A stretch of 64,000 bases of DNA from Morchella semilibera (taxonomy: Eukaryota; Ascomycota; Pezizomycetes; Pezizales; Morchellaceae): positions 558,001 to 622,000 of the forward strand of contig WBVU01000016.1 in the NCBI GenBank assembly GCA_009192285.1, given 5' to 3'. How positions within the stretch are numbered: the first letter of the stretch is position 1; every line of letters starts with the position of its first letter. Shown one piece after another: positions 1 through 11,968 of this stretch. The notes under the pieces were generated by a model. The model saw only the letters and a list, made by a program, of their open reading frames with translations, was not told the origin of the DNA and did not search any database. The position numbers and the translations under genes are program-made.

Positions 1-1670
1 TAGGAAAAAAAACAAAGAGCGGTACACCCACACTGCAAAAACCATCCGAAGTTTCTCCGTTGTCAGTGCCCTTCACTTCACTCACGGAAGACCTCCACAT
101 ACAATACACAATCACCGACCACCCTAAGGGCCGCCAAAACTCCTACGTACATGCACAAGTAGCCCCATTCTAAACCCCCCCCCCCTCTCTCCCTCCCTCC
201 CTCGAACTCCCTCTCTTCTAAATGCTTAATATCAACAAGCTCTCCCTCCAGACAACACGAGAAGGGGTAGCAAAATTCGTCGTGTTCCCACTGGCGGCGA
301 AACGAACCGACGTCACGGCTATGTTGTTCCAGCCCAGACTGAAATCCGTACCTGCACAAGATCGAGGCTCTGACGTTGCTATTCCCCGGTGGAGACAGAA
401 GGGCTCGATAGATAAACGAAGGAAAAAAAATAAAAAAAATAAAAAAAATAAAGAGCCACGAAGAATCTGAAACGCACATTTTACCGGAGCCTGGACGTCG
501 TCATCCATCCACCCATCATTAGTGGGTTGATAGGCGAATTGCACCCCACCTCCCCGTGAGTGGAGAAAAGAAGCACACCAGCTCATGTAAGTAAGGTTTT
601 GCGGCTCTGCAGAGCCGCCACGCTAGCCCGGTTTTCGCGGACGAGTTTTTTGTGCATGTTTGCTTTTCTTGTCGGGACCTGCTTCCAGACCAGCTAGACG
701 GACATTGACGAGTCTCATAATTACAATAATTACAATACAACAAATTCGTAGACAATCAATGAACGAGTCAGCAAGATAACAGAGACAGCAACAGATTGGA
801 AATTTAAGCGCTCGCAATCAAACTCCCCGAAATGAAGCATTGGGCGTTTCCGACCTGCTAGGTACCACCTCTCTAACTAAACTCGCTTGCCTGCAGCTCT
901 CGAGACACAGAACAGGATGGTCTGGTTTCGTGCTCTAGAGTAGCTTCTGAAAGGCGAGAGGGGTGGTGAGCAAGAGAGAAGGTGGGGGAGGGGAAAGCTT
1001 GTTCTTCACTCTCACGCCACTAGTAACTGGGTTTCAGCATGCCGTTGCCGCTCGTGCATTGAACGGGATGCTGCTGGTGTTTTGATAACTGCACGTTTGG
1101 CAGCAGCATCATAGTGATTGTTGACGGCGGCGCTGCACTAATAATAATCATGAAAATGTTTAATTTGTGTTAATTAATTTCTCTTCTAGGAGAAATTAGG
1201 AATTACTTAAACGGTTAGCTAAACACTAAAGTTACCTCGGCCATCGTTAATCCAGACCACCCTATTATCCGTAGAGTACCTGCAGTAGTACTCCAATACC
1301 TAAAAAGCCACAATTTACAGTAGTCCTTTCCCTGCATCAAGAAGCGTTATCTTCAGCCTTCGTGGCTGGCTGGGCGCTCGACTAAACTCCATGCCCATGC
1401 ACAAGTGTCAATGATCAGGGTTCACAATTCATACCATATCACATCCGGGTGTCAATGATTAATATTCATTTGTCTATAAACTTATTTGGCAAGCCTTTCG
1501 AAGTCTTGCTAAACCTATTACTAAAGTTAAAATCCACCCAAGCACTCCCCATTACCAATACGACGCGTAAATAGCAGCTTGCATGAAATAATATTCTCGC
1601 TAAGTGTATACCCTCCCAATACCTACGCACTCGTTGGCGGAATCTTCTCGCCTTCTCATAAGGGAATAGT
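1..1670. other. Intergenic stretch, no gene recognised
   Basis: No reading frame here looks like a conserved protein. The left end has A-runs and C-runs that create open frames of low-complexity peptide. Two copies of the motif that recurs in introns of this window (TGTCAATGATCA and a variant) lie at 1406-1417 and 1450-1461, in the same orientation relative to the + strand as the intronic copies. Confidence 0.6.
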
Positions 1671-2435
1671 CTACGGCCACTCCTCGCTTTTCAGCAGACT
1701 TGGCATTTCTGTAAATATTCTCTTAAACATGGACGACGAGATCCACCTATCAATGCTTGATTTAAACGCCTTTGCATCCTTGAGCGCCTGTTTGACACTT
1801 GCACAATCCTCCAACACCGCCTCATCATGGTCCTCCTTTGCCCTCTTCATCACCACCGCTAGCGCAGCGCCAATATTCGCCAAGCGCGCCCTGATACCCA
1901 CCGTCTTCCAGAAACGGTCCGTTCCGTTAGCATGTGCAAGCGCGTAGTCAGCTTTGAGCACGCCGAGTGACAACATTAGGCTCTGTATGTCAGCTTTCAG
2001 CAACGTCAGTGTCATACAGGGGACTTGTTTGACTAGACCCAGCAGAGGCTCGTGTCTTTGGAAGTATTCAATGTCCCCCAGATAGTGCTTTAGCTCGCCT
2101 TTCTCAGCGGCCATGAGATCACCATGAGTGGTAAAACTAGCGAGTTGCGCTTTGAGGTATGTGCAGCGCTGGAAGAGGTATTTGTATTCGGGGGCGTTGC
2201 TTTTCTCGGCGTAACGCTCGGCGTGGAGTGGAACCTGTGGAGGTGAGTGTGCGAATTTGAGGAGCTGGAGCGAGTGTGAGAGGTCGATAAGGTTGGAGTT
2301 AAGGAGCTTGAGAGCGGGGGTACAAATGGGGTACAGGGCGTGGGTGCAGGTTGGTTGGTCAAGATCCCAGGCAGGAGTGGTGAGGGAGGTGAATTCGCCT
2401 CTTAGGTAGTTGGCTGGTTTATCAGAGTTAAACAT
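1671..2435 (-). CDS. Hypothetical protein, 254 aa, mostly helical
   Basis: This is a single uninterrupted frame of 254 codons from the ATG at 2435; the open frame extends 13 codons further upstream without an ATG. I do not recognise the family. The C-terminal half (about residues 105-245) is rich in Leu, Ala, Lys, Glu and Asp in an amphipathic helical pattern, suggesting a soluble helical bundle. I see no signal peptide, clear membrane segment or catalytic motif. Amino-acid composition is balanced, unlike the low-complexity frames around it, which supports coding. There are no convincing gene neighbours on either side. It may be a lineage-restricted gene or one exon of a longer gene whose other exons I cannot place. 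Confidence 0.5.
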   Translation of the reverse strand: MFNSDKPANYLRGEFTSLTTPAWDLDQPTCTHALYPICTPALKLLNSNLIDLSHSLQLLKFAHSPPQVPLHAERYAEKSNAPEYKYLFQRCTYLKAQLASFTTHGDLMAAEKGELKHYLGDIEYFQRHEPLLGLVKQVPCMTLTLLKADIQSLMLSLGVLKADYALAHANGTDRFWKTVGIRARLANIGAALAVVMKRAKEDHDEAVLEDCASVKQALKDAKAFKSSIDRWISSSMFKRIFTEMPSLLKSEEWP

Positions 2436-5400
2436 AATGGATAGACTGACAGGGCTTATTTTATTGGCTTGCAAATGTGTGTGCGTCCTAATTCTATAGG
2501 ATAGAAGTTCGTTGGTAAAGTGGGAATTGGTACTTAAGTATACTTACACATCTGTTTACCTCTAAAGATACGTATGCCGCTATCAGTTTCAGACCTTGAC
2601 GGCATCGTGGCATAAAAGAGGGAGGCCATGTTTGGGCATTGGCTATCATAGATCTTCATTAGAAACGTTTAACCACCGTGACATTATGATTCCTCTTACT
2701 TACTAACTTGAACGGTTTAAAGACTTATATTAGGAGATGGTAAAGACAAGAAGCCAGTTCCAGTTTCCAGGAACTCGGAAATGTTTATAGTTGTCCTTGG
2801 TTTCGGGTTGCAAGGATCGTGACAACGGAGCGGAGCATGATTAAGCAAGTACATGTATATATGGGGGAAGGGCACATAAGAACAGCTCGAGAGTTGTGGC
2901 GTATGGTTGTCCTTACTGAGGTAGAAGATAAAGAGTTTGAGCATACGTATCATTTAAAGATATCAGCCAGAAGAAATCCCCCAGTTCCCGATTACACTTT
3001 TTGCGGTACATTTCAGTCGAGCCAGCTTACCCCAGACCTTGGCATTACGGCATTGCAAACGGGCGGCATCTCACGCTGAGGTGAGATTAGAGTTTAGCAG
3101 GCTAGCCTTTGTGGGCAAGTAGGTCAAATGTTTTCTTGTCCTGGGGAGCTTACCTAATACTACAGTACACGCCTCCACGAAATAGAAACACTTGAGCTCT
3201 CATTCCTTTGTTTATTTCCACCCAAGATTCTGGACCTTGAACACAGTCAATCCCATATCTAATGATACATACATCATCAACTATCACTCGTCCTCCTATT
3301 CTCACTCGGTCACGGGGCTATTCTGCAACGGCTACTGATGCTTATTACGGCGGATCTCCATACTGACCTCATGGCCCCTCTTTGAACTCCGAGTATATAT
3401 TATGGTTATTGGCTATATTATGATAAAGTTTGGGGGCTACCGAGATGTTTTCTTCAACACCCGGACTGCGTCAAACTACATTACGGTCCTTTGATCGTTC
3501 GATTAATAACCCGAGCTTCATGAGCTATTCGGCTTAGGCAGAGTTTTGGATGAATGTTTGGAGATTTCTACATGCATACATTAATACAAGAATAACTGAG
3601 TTATTAGGACTGACTTATTACCCGTATCCCCCTACAAGAGCACCATACCATCATACTCTTCCGAGGACCAAGACTTACCACTGCCTACCCTTCAAGCCGC
3701 GGGTCGGAATAAGGTGAGCGACCGGTAATACGGCCGTACGGGCATTTTCCCCAGTTGAAACATCTTCCCAGACCAAACATACCCATCCGAAATCCCCCCC
3801 AATCACATCTACCAGGAAGGACCTTACCAACACAGCTCACCATGCGATGATCATTCTATGATGCGTTGCATATATGCACTAAAAAAGATTTTCACTTAGG
3901 TATCGTCCGAGTACCCCCCCTCCCCCCCCCCCCGGTCAAACATTCCATTCATCTATCCACCAATCCATCCATCCAATCATCCATCTCTGAATACACCTCT
4001 CCATTTATTGCGATGCTCTAGAGAGACTGACTTAATAGACTGCGATCCCTCCTTCACTAGATTGTGATATTTATACACTCAGCTGCCGGTGTTTTATCCA
4101 TACCCCATCCTAGAGGCTAAATCTGGCTCTATTTGAAATCCAATGGCAAGATGATTTCTCAACAACACCACCATCCCTCCATCATGATCAGCCTGTCAAT
4201 GCCTCTCACACCGGCCCGAAATCTGGCCCCGTTTGGTATTTAATGGCGCATGGTTGATCACTCGTTTCCGTCCAATGTTGCGCGGTGCGTTGGCGCAGCC
4301 ACGGCGCACCACCACCTTCATGAGTCAGCAAAAAGGCCTGAAACTGATCCGCCCAACACTAAAGTATATATGTATATATGCTCGTCTCGTCCATCGCATG
4401 AAAGACGCGTCACTGGGTGAGGGTGAAGAGGAGGAGGCCCAAGGAGAAGAAGAGTGAGATGCACTGGGGACATAGCCTAATTGTAATCGCAGCTCCTCAT
4501 CAGTAGTTTTGTGATGAGCCTGTCAAGCACTAGTGCAGTGGTTTTACAAAAGTGAGTTTTTTTGGAAAAAATATTTTTTCACAACCCTCTTAGAGACTTA
4601 GCTCTCTCCTGATAAAGTAGCGTGTAACGCGACCTAAACCTCCTCCACTATAGATGCGTTGGCGGCATCACAAAATCTCACCCTGATCTCCTCCTTCATG
4701 CTAGCTAGAGTAACATAACGTAACTAGGCAGGCATCTGCATAACGCTCTCCCCTCTAGAATCTCACTTTCCCTTCAGGCGGGAAACATCGCGTTCGTGGT
4801 TACATTTGAAACGCTGGTGTGTTCACCATGACGACCTTTTAGTCCAGTTCCCAACCGGCCAGGCCTATGACGTTGGAGGAGAGAGGGGGGAGGGCTTAGT
4901 TGGTTAGACCAGCCCCCGTTAGTACGTTAGCGAGGACCTGCATATGTGCAACGGCGGAAGTGAAAGAATCCGATGATCCCGTTATAAGATTCGGTTCTTT
5001 TCGTTAGCTGGCCAGCTGGGTGGACCGCAGTTGGGTTGGGTGGAGTTTTTTTGGCGAGTGATATCGTGTGATTTGAGGTTTTTAAGTGTAGGTGTAGGTG
5101 ATATGATTCCGGCTCTGGAGGTTAGGTAAGTATATGGGTTATCTCGGCGAAAGGTGGGCCGTGAGATAGATAGGACAAGGACGAGGGGGGAAGAAAAAAA
5201 TTGCCCGAGGGGATCACTCGTTTTTGGGACGCCGGAGAAATACGGTTCTGGGTCTCCTAACCACAGCTTATCGGCAGGCATTTGCGGGTAGCAATAAACT
5301 CTCATCAGTCAGTCATATCAGCCTCTACAAGTTTCCTGGGGAGCCCTCCGTCATCGTCTCGAGCCCATCCCGTGTCACAAAAAGGGCAAAATGCACCTCC

Positions 5401-8400
5401 TCTTCCTCTATCTGTCAGCGCCAGCCAGGCCAGCCATCCAGCGACATCCCAGCAATCAGGCAGCTTTTCTCGGTGATTGGTGGACTGGTATTGGCGTTGG
5501 TATGTGCGTAGGAAAAAAAAAAAAAAGTCGAACTGGCAAAAAGGTTATCCCGAGACAAGACAGAACCCTCTTCCGTGGTAACACCACCCACACACCCCAC
5601 CCTCCCAAGCAAAGACCGTCCACTAGAAGAAGGGAAGAAAAGAAAAGAAAAAATTTAAGTCTCCGAAATCAACCCTCAATGCTAATGTACCAGGGAGGAG
5701 GGGGGGGGGAGAAGCGAGAGAAGAAGGGGGGAAAATCCCCGTAGACTTCACCTCATGGGAATAGTCACGATGCCCGCTGGCTAACTACTGGCTGCTTTAA
5801 ACAAAGAAGTATGAGGAGGTTGAGACCACGGGTCTGAATCCAAGTCGCCAAATCAGAATTCAACCTCACTCCTTCCCTCTCTCCCCCGACCCCTCACCCC
5901 CCAATTAATGTCGTGGAACTAACTAATGTAAAGTATATACTCCATCCTGCAGGTAAGCAAAACAACAACAGCATTACAGCGACATTAACAGCATCATCAT
6001 CATCGTTAGTTCTAGAGTAGGTAAGGTATATCTGTATGTCAGTTAGCCACAGTAGTTAGTATACTAGTAGTAGTGTATTATAGCTACATCCAGCTTTCCC
6101 ACCCAAAAGCTCGATGACGACGCCGTATGAAAAGCGTGTCTAGATCTCAGACAAGGTCCAGAAAGCTTCCTTCGTCCCCTTCACACCCCCTTTACCCCTC
6201 CTTCTGCCCCTCTCTTCTCGAAGGAAAAAGGAAAACGAAAGCAACGTCGAGAAACCCATCCTGCTGCTGGACTGCATCTCACAAACCCACGCGCAACGAG
6301 AGAGAGAGAGAGAGAGACAGAGAGACAGAGAGAGGGAAAAAGAAAAGAGGGAATAACTAAGGCCAGCCTCACTGCAGCGCAGTGTACTTCCGAGGGATCC
6401 AATTCTTGCCAGGAGAGGAAAATGGCGGAGTGATTCCTTAGAACGCCTCATCCCCGACAGAGTTTTCGAAAATTATACATAGCTGTACCTATTCAATCCT
6501 TCACCCCCCCTGACCTCCGACCTGTTAAAACCTTTCCCCGGTCTCCAACACCCAGACCTTCCTGCAAAACACTGGTAAAAAAAAAAAAGATATCTTCCAA
6601 CTCCTCTTCCGTTGCATGAAAGTCTCCAAGTTCCCACCTACTCAGGCAATCCTTCGACATACCAAAACGCGGGGTAATTACTGTACAGTAAGTTCCCCCC
6701 CCCCGGCCCCTCCGGCCCTCTCCTCCTAAGGCCTCCCCGCAAGAATCCGACCCAGCCCGGCCATTGGCTCTGCGCTGATCGTCGGCGTAGGTAGGAAAAG
6801 GAAAAAATAAAAAGTCGACTACATACAAAACTAGATGATGGCCATGATGTATCGGTATTTGCTGTGTTTTACGCTGCACGATACCATTGCTTTTTCCTTC
6901 GACCTTCTCACCAAAGAACAAAATAAAAAAACTGCCGAATGACGAATGACATGCCACGTGCGGCTCGTCGCACACAACTCTCACCCTTTGTGACGGGCGC
7001 GGGCTAGGAAGAGTGCACTAGTGACGAAGGGACAAAGTTTCTACCCTACCTAAACGTCACATCACATCACATCACCTCACCCACATCACATATCATCACA
7101 TGGTGCGCACCCCGCATTCAATACCAGGAGATCCAGTTGGGGAAGAGAAATTCCCTGGGAGACCGAAAGGAGCGACCAGAGAGAAATCCATACATACATT
7201 CCCACCATCACCACCAACTACCCCCCCTCCCCATTATGGGGAGGTCGCCGTCACTGTCGTCGTCGTTTGACAACGACTGAGACGATGATCTCTAAAGAAG
7301 CGGAGGGGAAAAAAAAAAGAAACTGCTGGGAGCATAACCACAGAGGTTGTTTTCAATTCCTAGGGCAGAAAGGAGAGAGAGGGGTCAAGGAGAAAGAAAA
7401 AGAAAAAAAACTACCGTGAAACTCAGCTTTGAAAACGACTGACAACACTTTCTGGGTTACCGAAACACTATTAACACCCTAGGGCTACGAAGGGAAAATA
7501 AATTGACAAAAAGAGTCATATTGTGGTATGATGGTATCCACAAATGTATGTAACTTGGACAGTACTACGAACGGAGGAGGAAAGTAATAAGATATCTAAT
7601 CCTGATAGGCGACTGGTAGTTTTCACTTTCTGCACTTTACGTGTACCCCCCCGGTCCTGATAGAGAGAGGATACCAACATACCAACATAATAGTGATCAC
7701 AAGTTTTGTGGTGAAATGTCGCAAGATTTGCAAAACAGAAAACACCTCTGATATGCCATACTATCACTACCTACTAGCTGTATAGAATGATTTTTTTTCC
7801 CCAACCTTAAAATCCAACCCTCACAAAATCTCAAAACACCATGGCTAAAAAAACTCGAATGGTGAAAGCAGTAACTCGCAAAAAAGGGCAAAATGACGTT
7901 ATGTAGATAATAAAATAACTGGAAATATATAAAATAAAAAAAGGGACAACAGAATCGAAAATGAAGAAGAAGAAAAACCCAATCCCCCCCCCCCCTCCGC
8001 GCGCCCACCTAATACCACCAAACTCAGCTCCAAAAAGAAAAAAAAAAAAAAAAAAACCAAAAACCAAATTTCTCCCCAAGCTTATGAAAAAAAAGCTCCT
8101 GGAACGCCAGCATGATCTTTCTTTCCCGCGCGCCCGTTTTCTTTCGAATAAAAAAACATACAAGGAATAAAGAAGAAAAGAAGAAAAGAAAAACCCCAAA
8201 TTCATATAAAAAAAAAAGGAATAAAGAAAAAACGGTAAAAAGCGTACACACTTTTGATAGAAAAGCTTTTCCCCTCCTGAAATGCATAAAACACACATTT
8301 AAAACATTGACACGTCGACGCCCCGCGTCGCACCTAGCCCCCCGAATCAAGGATCTTTTGCACAGCTGGTATGGAGAGTTCGGATGCGGTGAGGGTGCGG

Positions 8401-8610
8401 GGGAAGGCAGAGCGCACGAATAGATGGAGAGGTGATGGATTGTTATGATGGTTGAGTGGTTGTGGCGCGGTTGAGAGCAAATGACATGGACGAGGTGAGT
8501 AGAAAAAAAAAAGTAGAAAGAGAATATAGCACAATAATCAAAAAAACGTTACAATAAAAAAAGTAAAAAAACAATGCTAAAAAAACAAAAAACCCCGAAA
8601 CACTCAAGTC
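2436..8610. other. 6-kb gene-poor, low-complexity block 3' of wc-1
   Basis: No conserved protein frame is visible. The block contains C-runs (about 3916-3934), an AG-dinucleotide run (about 6299-6335), CATCA repeats (about 7057-7100) and long A-runs (about 8038-8056). Open frames here translate to Lys/Asn/Phe-rich or Pro-rich low-complexity peptide and are not credible genes. The part nearest 8610 lies just downstream of the wc-1 stop and probably includes its 3' untranslated region. Confidence 0.6.
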
Positions 8611-11600
8611 TCAAGTACCATTCGCTGTCATATCAATGTCCACGTTTCCATTCATGTTCCCGTTCATGTTCCCGTTTGGTGTCATACTGCCACTCATACC
8701 CCCGTTCATGTTACTATTCGGGGTCATACTGCCGTTCAATTTACTGTTTGGTGGTAAAATAGGATGTGGTTGAATAGGTGTCATAGTATTATTGCTGCTC
8801 GCAGTGCTTCCTCGTCTCAATTGCTGCTGGATTGGCGATAGTGGAATTGGGTTCATGCCCGTCGGTTTGTGCGGTGATGACAATCCAGGATGGGGAGAGT
8901 CTCCAATGGAGTGCGTTGTGATCGGTGAGCTTTGAGTGGGACTTGTATTTCCTTTGTCGGAGGTGGAGGTGGCAGTCCGCGGCGATACTCGACCAATCTT
9001 TTGTAACGATCAGCACGGACTCCGTATACCACGACAAACTCGGCCTTGATGGCGCCGGTTGCTGAGTGGGAGGAGGAGGAGGGGGGAGGAGGTTTGGGGG
9101 GATTGCTTACGAGTTTGGCGTAACGCAATCCGCAAGAGTTGCACAGATCTCTCTTGCCACTAGGGCCTCTTCGCCATTCGGGGGTAACCCTAGTATGACA
9201 ATTTGCACAATCTTTCTCAAGCTGATCTACGCCCTTTCTCCGCTTTCTCTTCTTCCTGAGTGCCAGCAGACTGGCAAGCTCTTCTACGAGTCTCTTATTT
9301 GTCCTTTGCATCTGTCGTAGCTCAAACTGCCAGCTCGTTGACCTAGTGGTCTTGAGCTCCTCAAACAAATTTTCATCACCGCCATTTTCTGCACTATTTT
9401 CCCTAGAGTCATGGGCGGGTGTTGTGTCACCAAGATTCCTTCCATGTTGTGTCTGGAGGGGCGATCGGTTGCTCCAGTGGGATGGTGTAGATGCTGCTGA
9501 TGCCATATCCTTTGCGTTTGGGCTTCCTGCAGAAGCTCTGGTGTGTTTCAAGAGCCTTGTTTGGGCGATCAGGAACGTAGGCTTTCGGTTCTCAGAGGCG
9601 TCCCCAGGGAAGAGGGTTGTCAGGGCCTGCAAAAATTGGCCCCTCTTGTTCTGGATCTCATGCTTTACCGTCGCCTTGACCCCTGTTCTTGCCTGTTCTA
9701 AAGCTCTTCCAAGTTCATGCTTCGAATCCGGTCGCATGAGTGCTTGAATGCTGGTCCCTGTCATCTCATCGGACTCCCTGTCGAGCAGAATTTTGACGTT
9801 GGATGAAACAAATAAGAACATTCCACTTGTTGACATCTTGGTCCACAACTCATTCTCCCCAATACCCCCACTGGACTGAATATCTCTCCATCCCAACTTG
9901 TAAACCGGCCTCTCCCGCCCTACCAAAATAATACACTTTCTCCCCTTCCCTTGCTCTGTGTGCAACGTCCCGTGACTCTCGAACCAGGTATACCCACTAT
10001 ACTTTCGGCGAATCCTGAAAACTACATTGACAGATGTGCTGCTAGATGTATCCTTCAAGTCCCTTGTAACCGGTACAATGTCGCTCGGGTGACAAACTGC
10101 TGACAAGCTTGTTCCAACAAGTTCTTGTGGTTCATATTCCAAGACTTTCCTAATGCTGGGTGAGCAGTAAAGGAAGAGACCCTTGAGGGAAAGCACGTGA
10201 ACAACGTCGTCTGTATTCTCCAATAGGACCTTGTCCAAGATCCTCTTTGAGTGAAACTCCGATTCTCCCGTTCCGAAAGAGGTTAGAACCTGTGAAACAT
10301 CGTCCCTGGCAACGGTCAATCCAGATCTCTGATCCATAACCATGGCTGTCGATGCCGGAATGTATGAGGGGAGTTGGTTGTATTGGTAGTTGATCGCAAA
10401 CGATCCGTCTGATCCTGTCCAGTCAGCTCCGTAAATCGCCACACCTTAAATGGAATGTAAAGTACCGGGGCTTTACCTTTATTTCGGTTCATCATCGCCC
10501 CAGGCTGCTCCACCAAGTCTACCTGGAATCCAACAAAGTACACAATCTCGGGGTTGTTAGGGTCCCATGAAATCGGGATCATTGTCAGGAGATTTGTGAA
10601 TGGCTGTCCACCCTTTCGGTAATTAATGAGAGAGGTCTGACCCTCCTTCTTGGCCTCAATTTGGTTCTTTAGGTAGAATACTGCATCGTCGTCTACATAC
10701 TTTCTCTTGACGCCTTGGGGACACTTGCCATCGGGTGACTGAAGGAAACGACAATTTCGTCCGAGAATCTCGTGCTTTGTGTATCCGGTCAAGCGCTCGA
10801 AGGTGGCACTGCAATAAACAATTGGGTTATCGAATTTTCGGGCATCAGTCACGACAAAGGAGCATGAAAAGTCCACTGCTCCAATGTTGATTTGCGGGTT
10901 GGGTCTGTTTGCTACTCGGTACTGTTTCATGGCGCAAACAAACAAGCATTAGCTATCTACCCATTGGGATGATTTAGTGCAGACATCTATATTAAATAGA
11001 CGCCTAAAAAAAGAAGAAAAAAGCAGGGAGCAAGAATAAATTAATCTAACCAGGACACCTAGCATGTCAAAGCCAGTTGATGAGTATACGTTATCCGAGA
11101 ACAACGATTGATGTGCCTTCATCCCCATCGGATTATATGGTGAAGATGCAGGACTCATCCCTGCCGGTGATCGAAGGTCAGATCCCATGGTTCCTTCGTA
11201 GTAGGCAACGGATAGGTATTTAAATGACCCACCTCCCATTGGATCAACCAATACTTGATCCATTGTTGCACCCGACATTTGGGACATGTGCATTTGAGTC
11301 ATAGGAGAGGAGGCTATGGAATCGACAGACATTCGATGGCCATTTGGCCCAAGGGGACTGCCTGGCATCTGCGGGCCTACTGGACTGGGAGGAACGGACA
11401 CTGTGAGGGCACTGGTCACGGGGCTGGAATGCGAAGTCCCCGTCAAAATCTGCTGCGGATCGGCGTACATTGCGGTCATCGAGGCCTGCAGCTCGGGTCC
11501 CGAGATGTTGCCAACCCCCATCATGCCCACAGCGCTGAGTTCGGGCGTCGTCGAGTCCATCTCCGAGTACGACTCCATGGTCGTTGGCAACCGGCCCATG

Positions 11601-11968
11601 TCGCCTCCCATCTGGCTGAGTTCCGTGTTGCTATACGCCGGGCTGACCATCCGTGAAAACGAATCGTGATCACTCATAAAATCCATATTATATCCATTAG
11701 CTAGAGATCTACGTCGCAGCTCGCGAGCATTCTCTGCTACAATCTCGTCCATGCCGACTCCTACCATGCCGGGTGTTGATGCTCGCCTGAGGCCAGGCCC
11801 AGGCCGTTGCTGCTGCTGTTGCTGCTGTTGCTGTTCAACGGGACTAGACCCGTTCATTCCTCGGGGACCTGCAGTTCTGACAGCCATGGTATGGGGTATC
11901 GTATACTGGTGGTGAGGGCTTTCGATATAGCGCTCCATATCGTTTGGATCCAATTCCATCATCATCAT
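8611..11968 (-). CDS. wc-1: White Collar-1 blue-light receptor / GATA transcription factor
   Basis: This is the flavin-binding photoreceptor and zinc-finger transcription factor that pairs with WC-2 in the White Collar complex to drive light-induced and clock genes in the nucleus. My model has four exons: 11968-11051, 10921-10477, 10414-9111 and 8997-8611, giving 1017 aa. Visible in order are an N-terminal run of nine Gln (about residue 45); a LOV domain (about 307-430) with the canonical GRNCRFLQ and photoactive Cys near residue 363; two further PAS regions (about 475-760); a basic KKRKRRKG stretch just before a C-x2-C-x18-C-x2-C GATA finger (857-889); and a Ser/Thr/Pro-rich tail with Asn-Gly-Met repeats. 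The 62-nt second intron (10415-10476) and the 113-nt third intron (8998-9110) join frames that read exactly as the family does (SDGSFAINY; AKL followed by IGRVSPRT). It starts at the first ATG of a run of four Met codons. Confidence 0.95.
8640..8745 (-). repeat. In-frame minisatellite in wc-1 C-terminus
   Basis: Imperfect tandem units of about 6-24 nt encode short peptides such as GSMTPN and NGNMNG near the end of the WC-1 protein. The units stay in frame, so length changes would alter the tail without breaking it. Confidence 0.7.

Noticed and set aside
7831-8423. Lys/Phe-rich frames on both strands
   Set aside because: Produced by A-runs and C-runs 3' of wc-1; no protein features.
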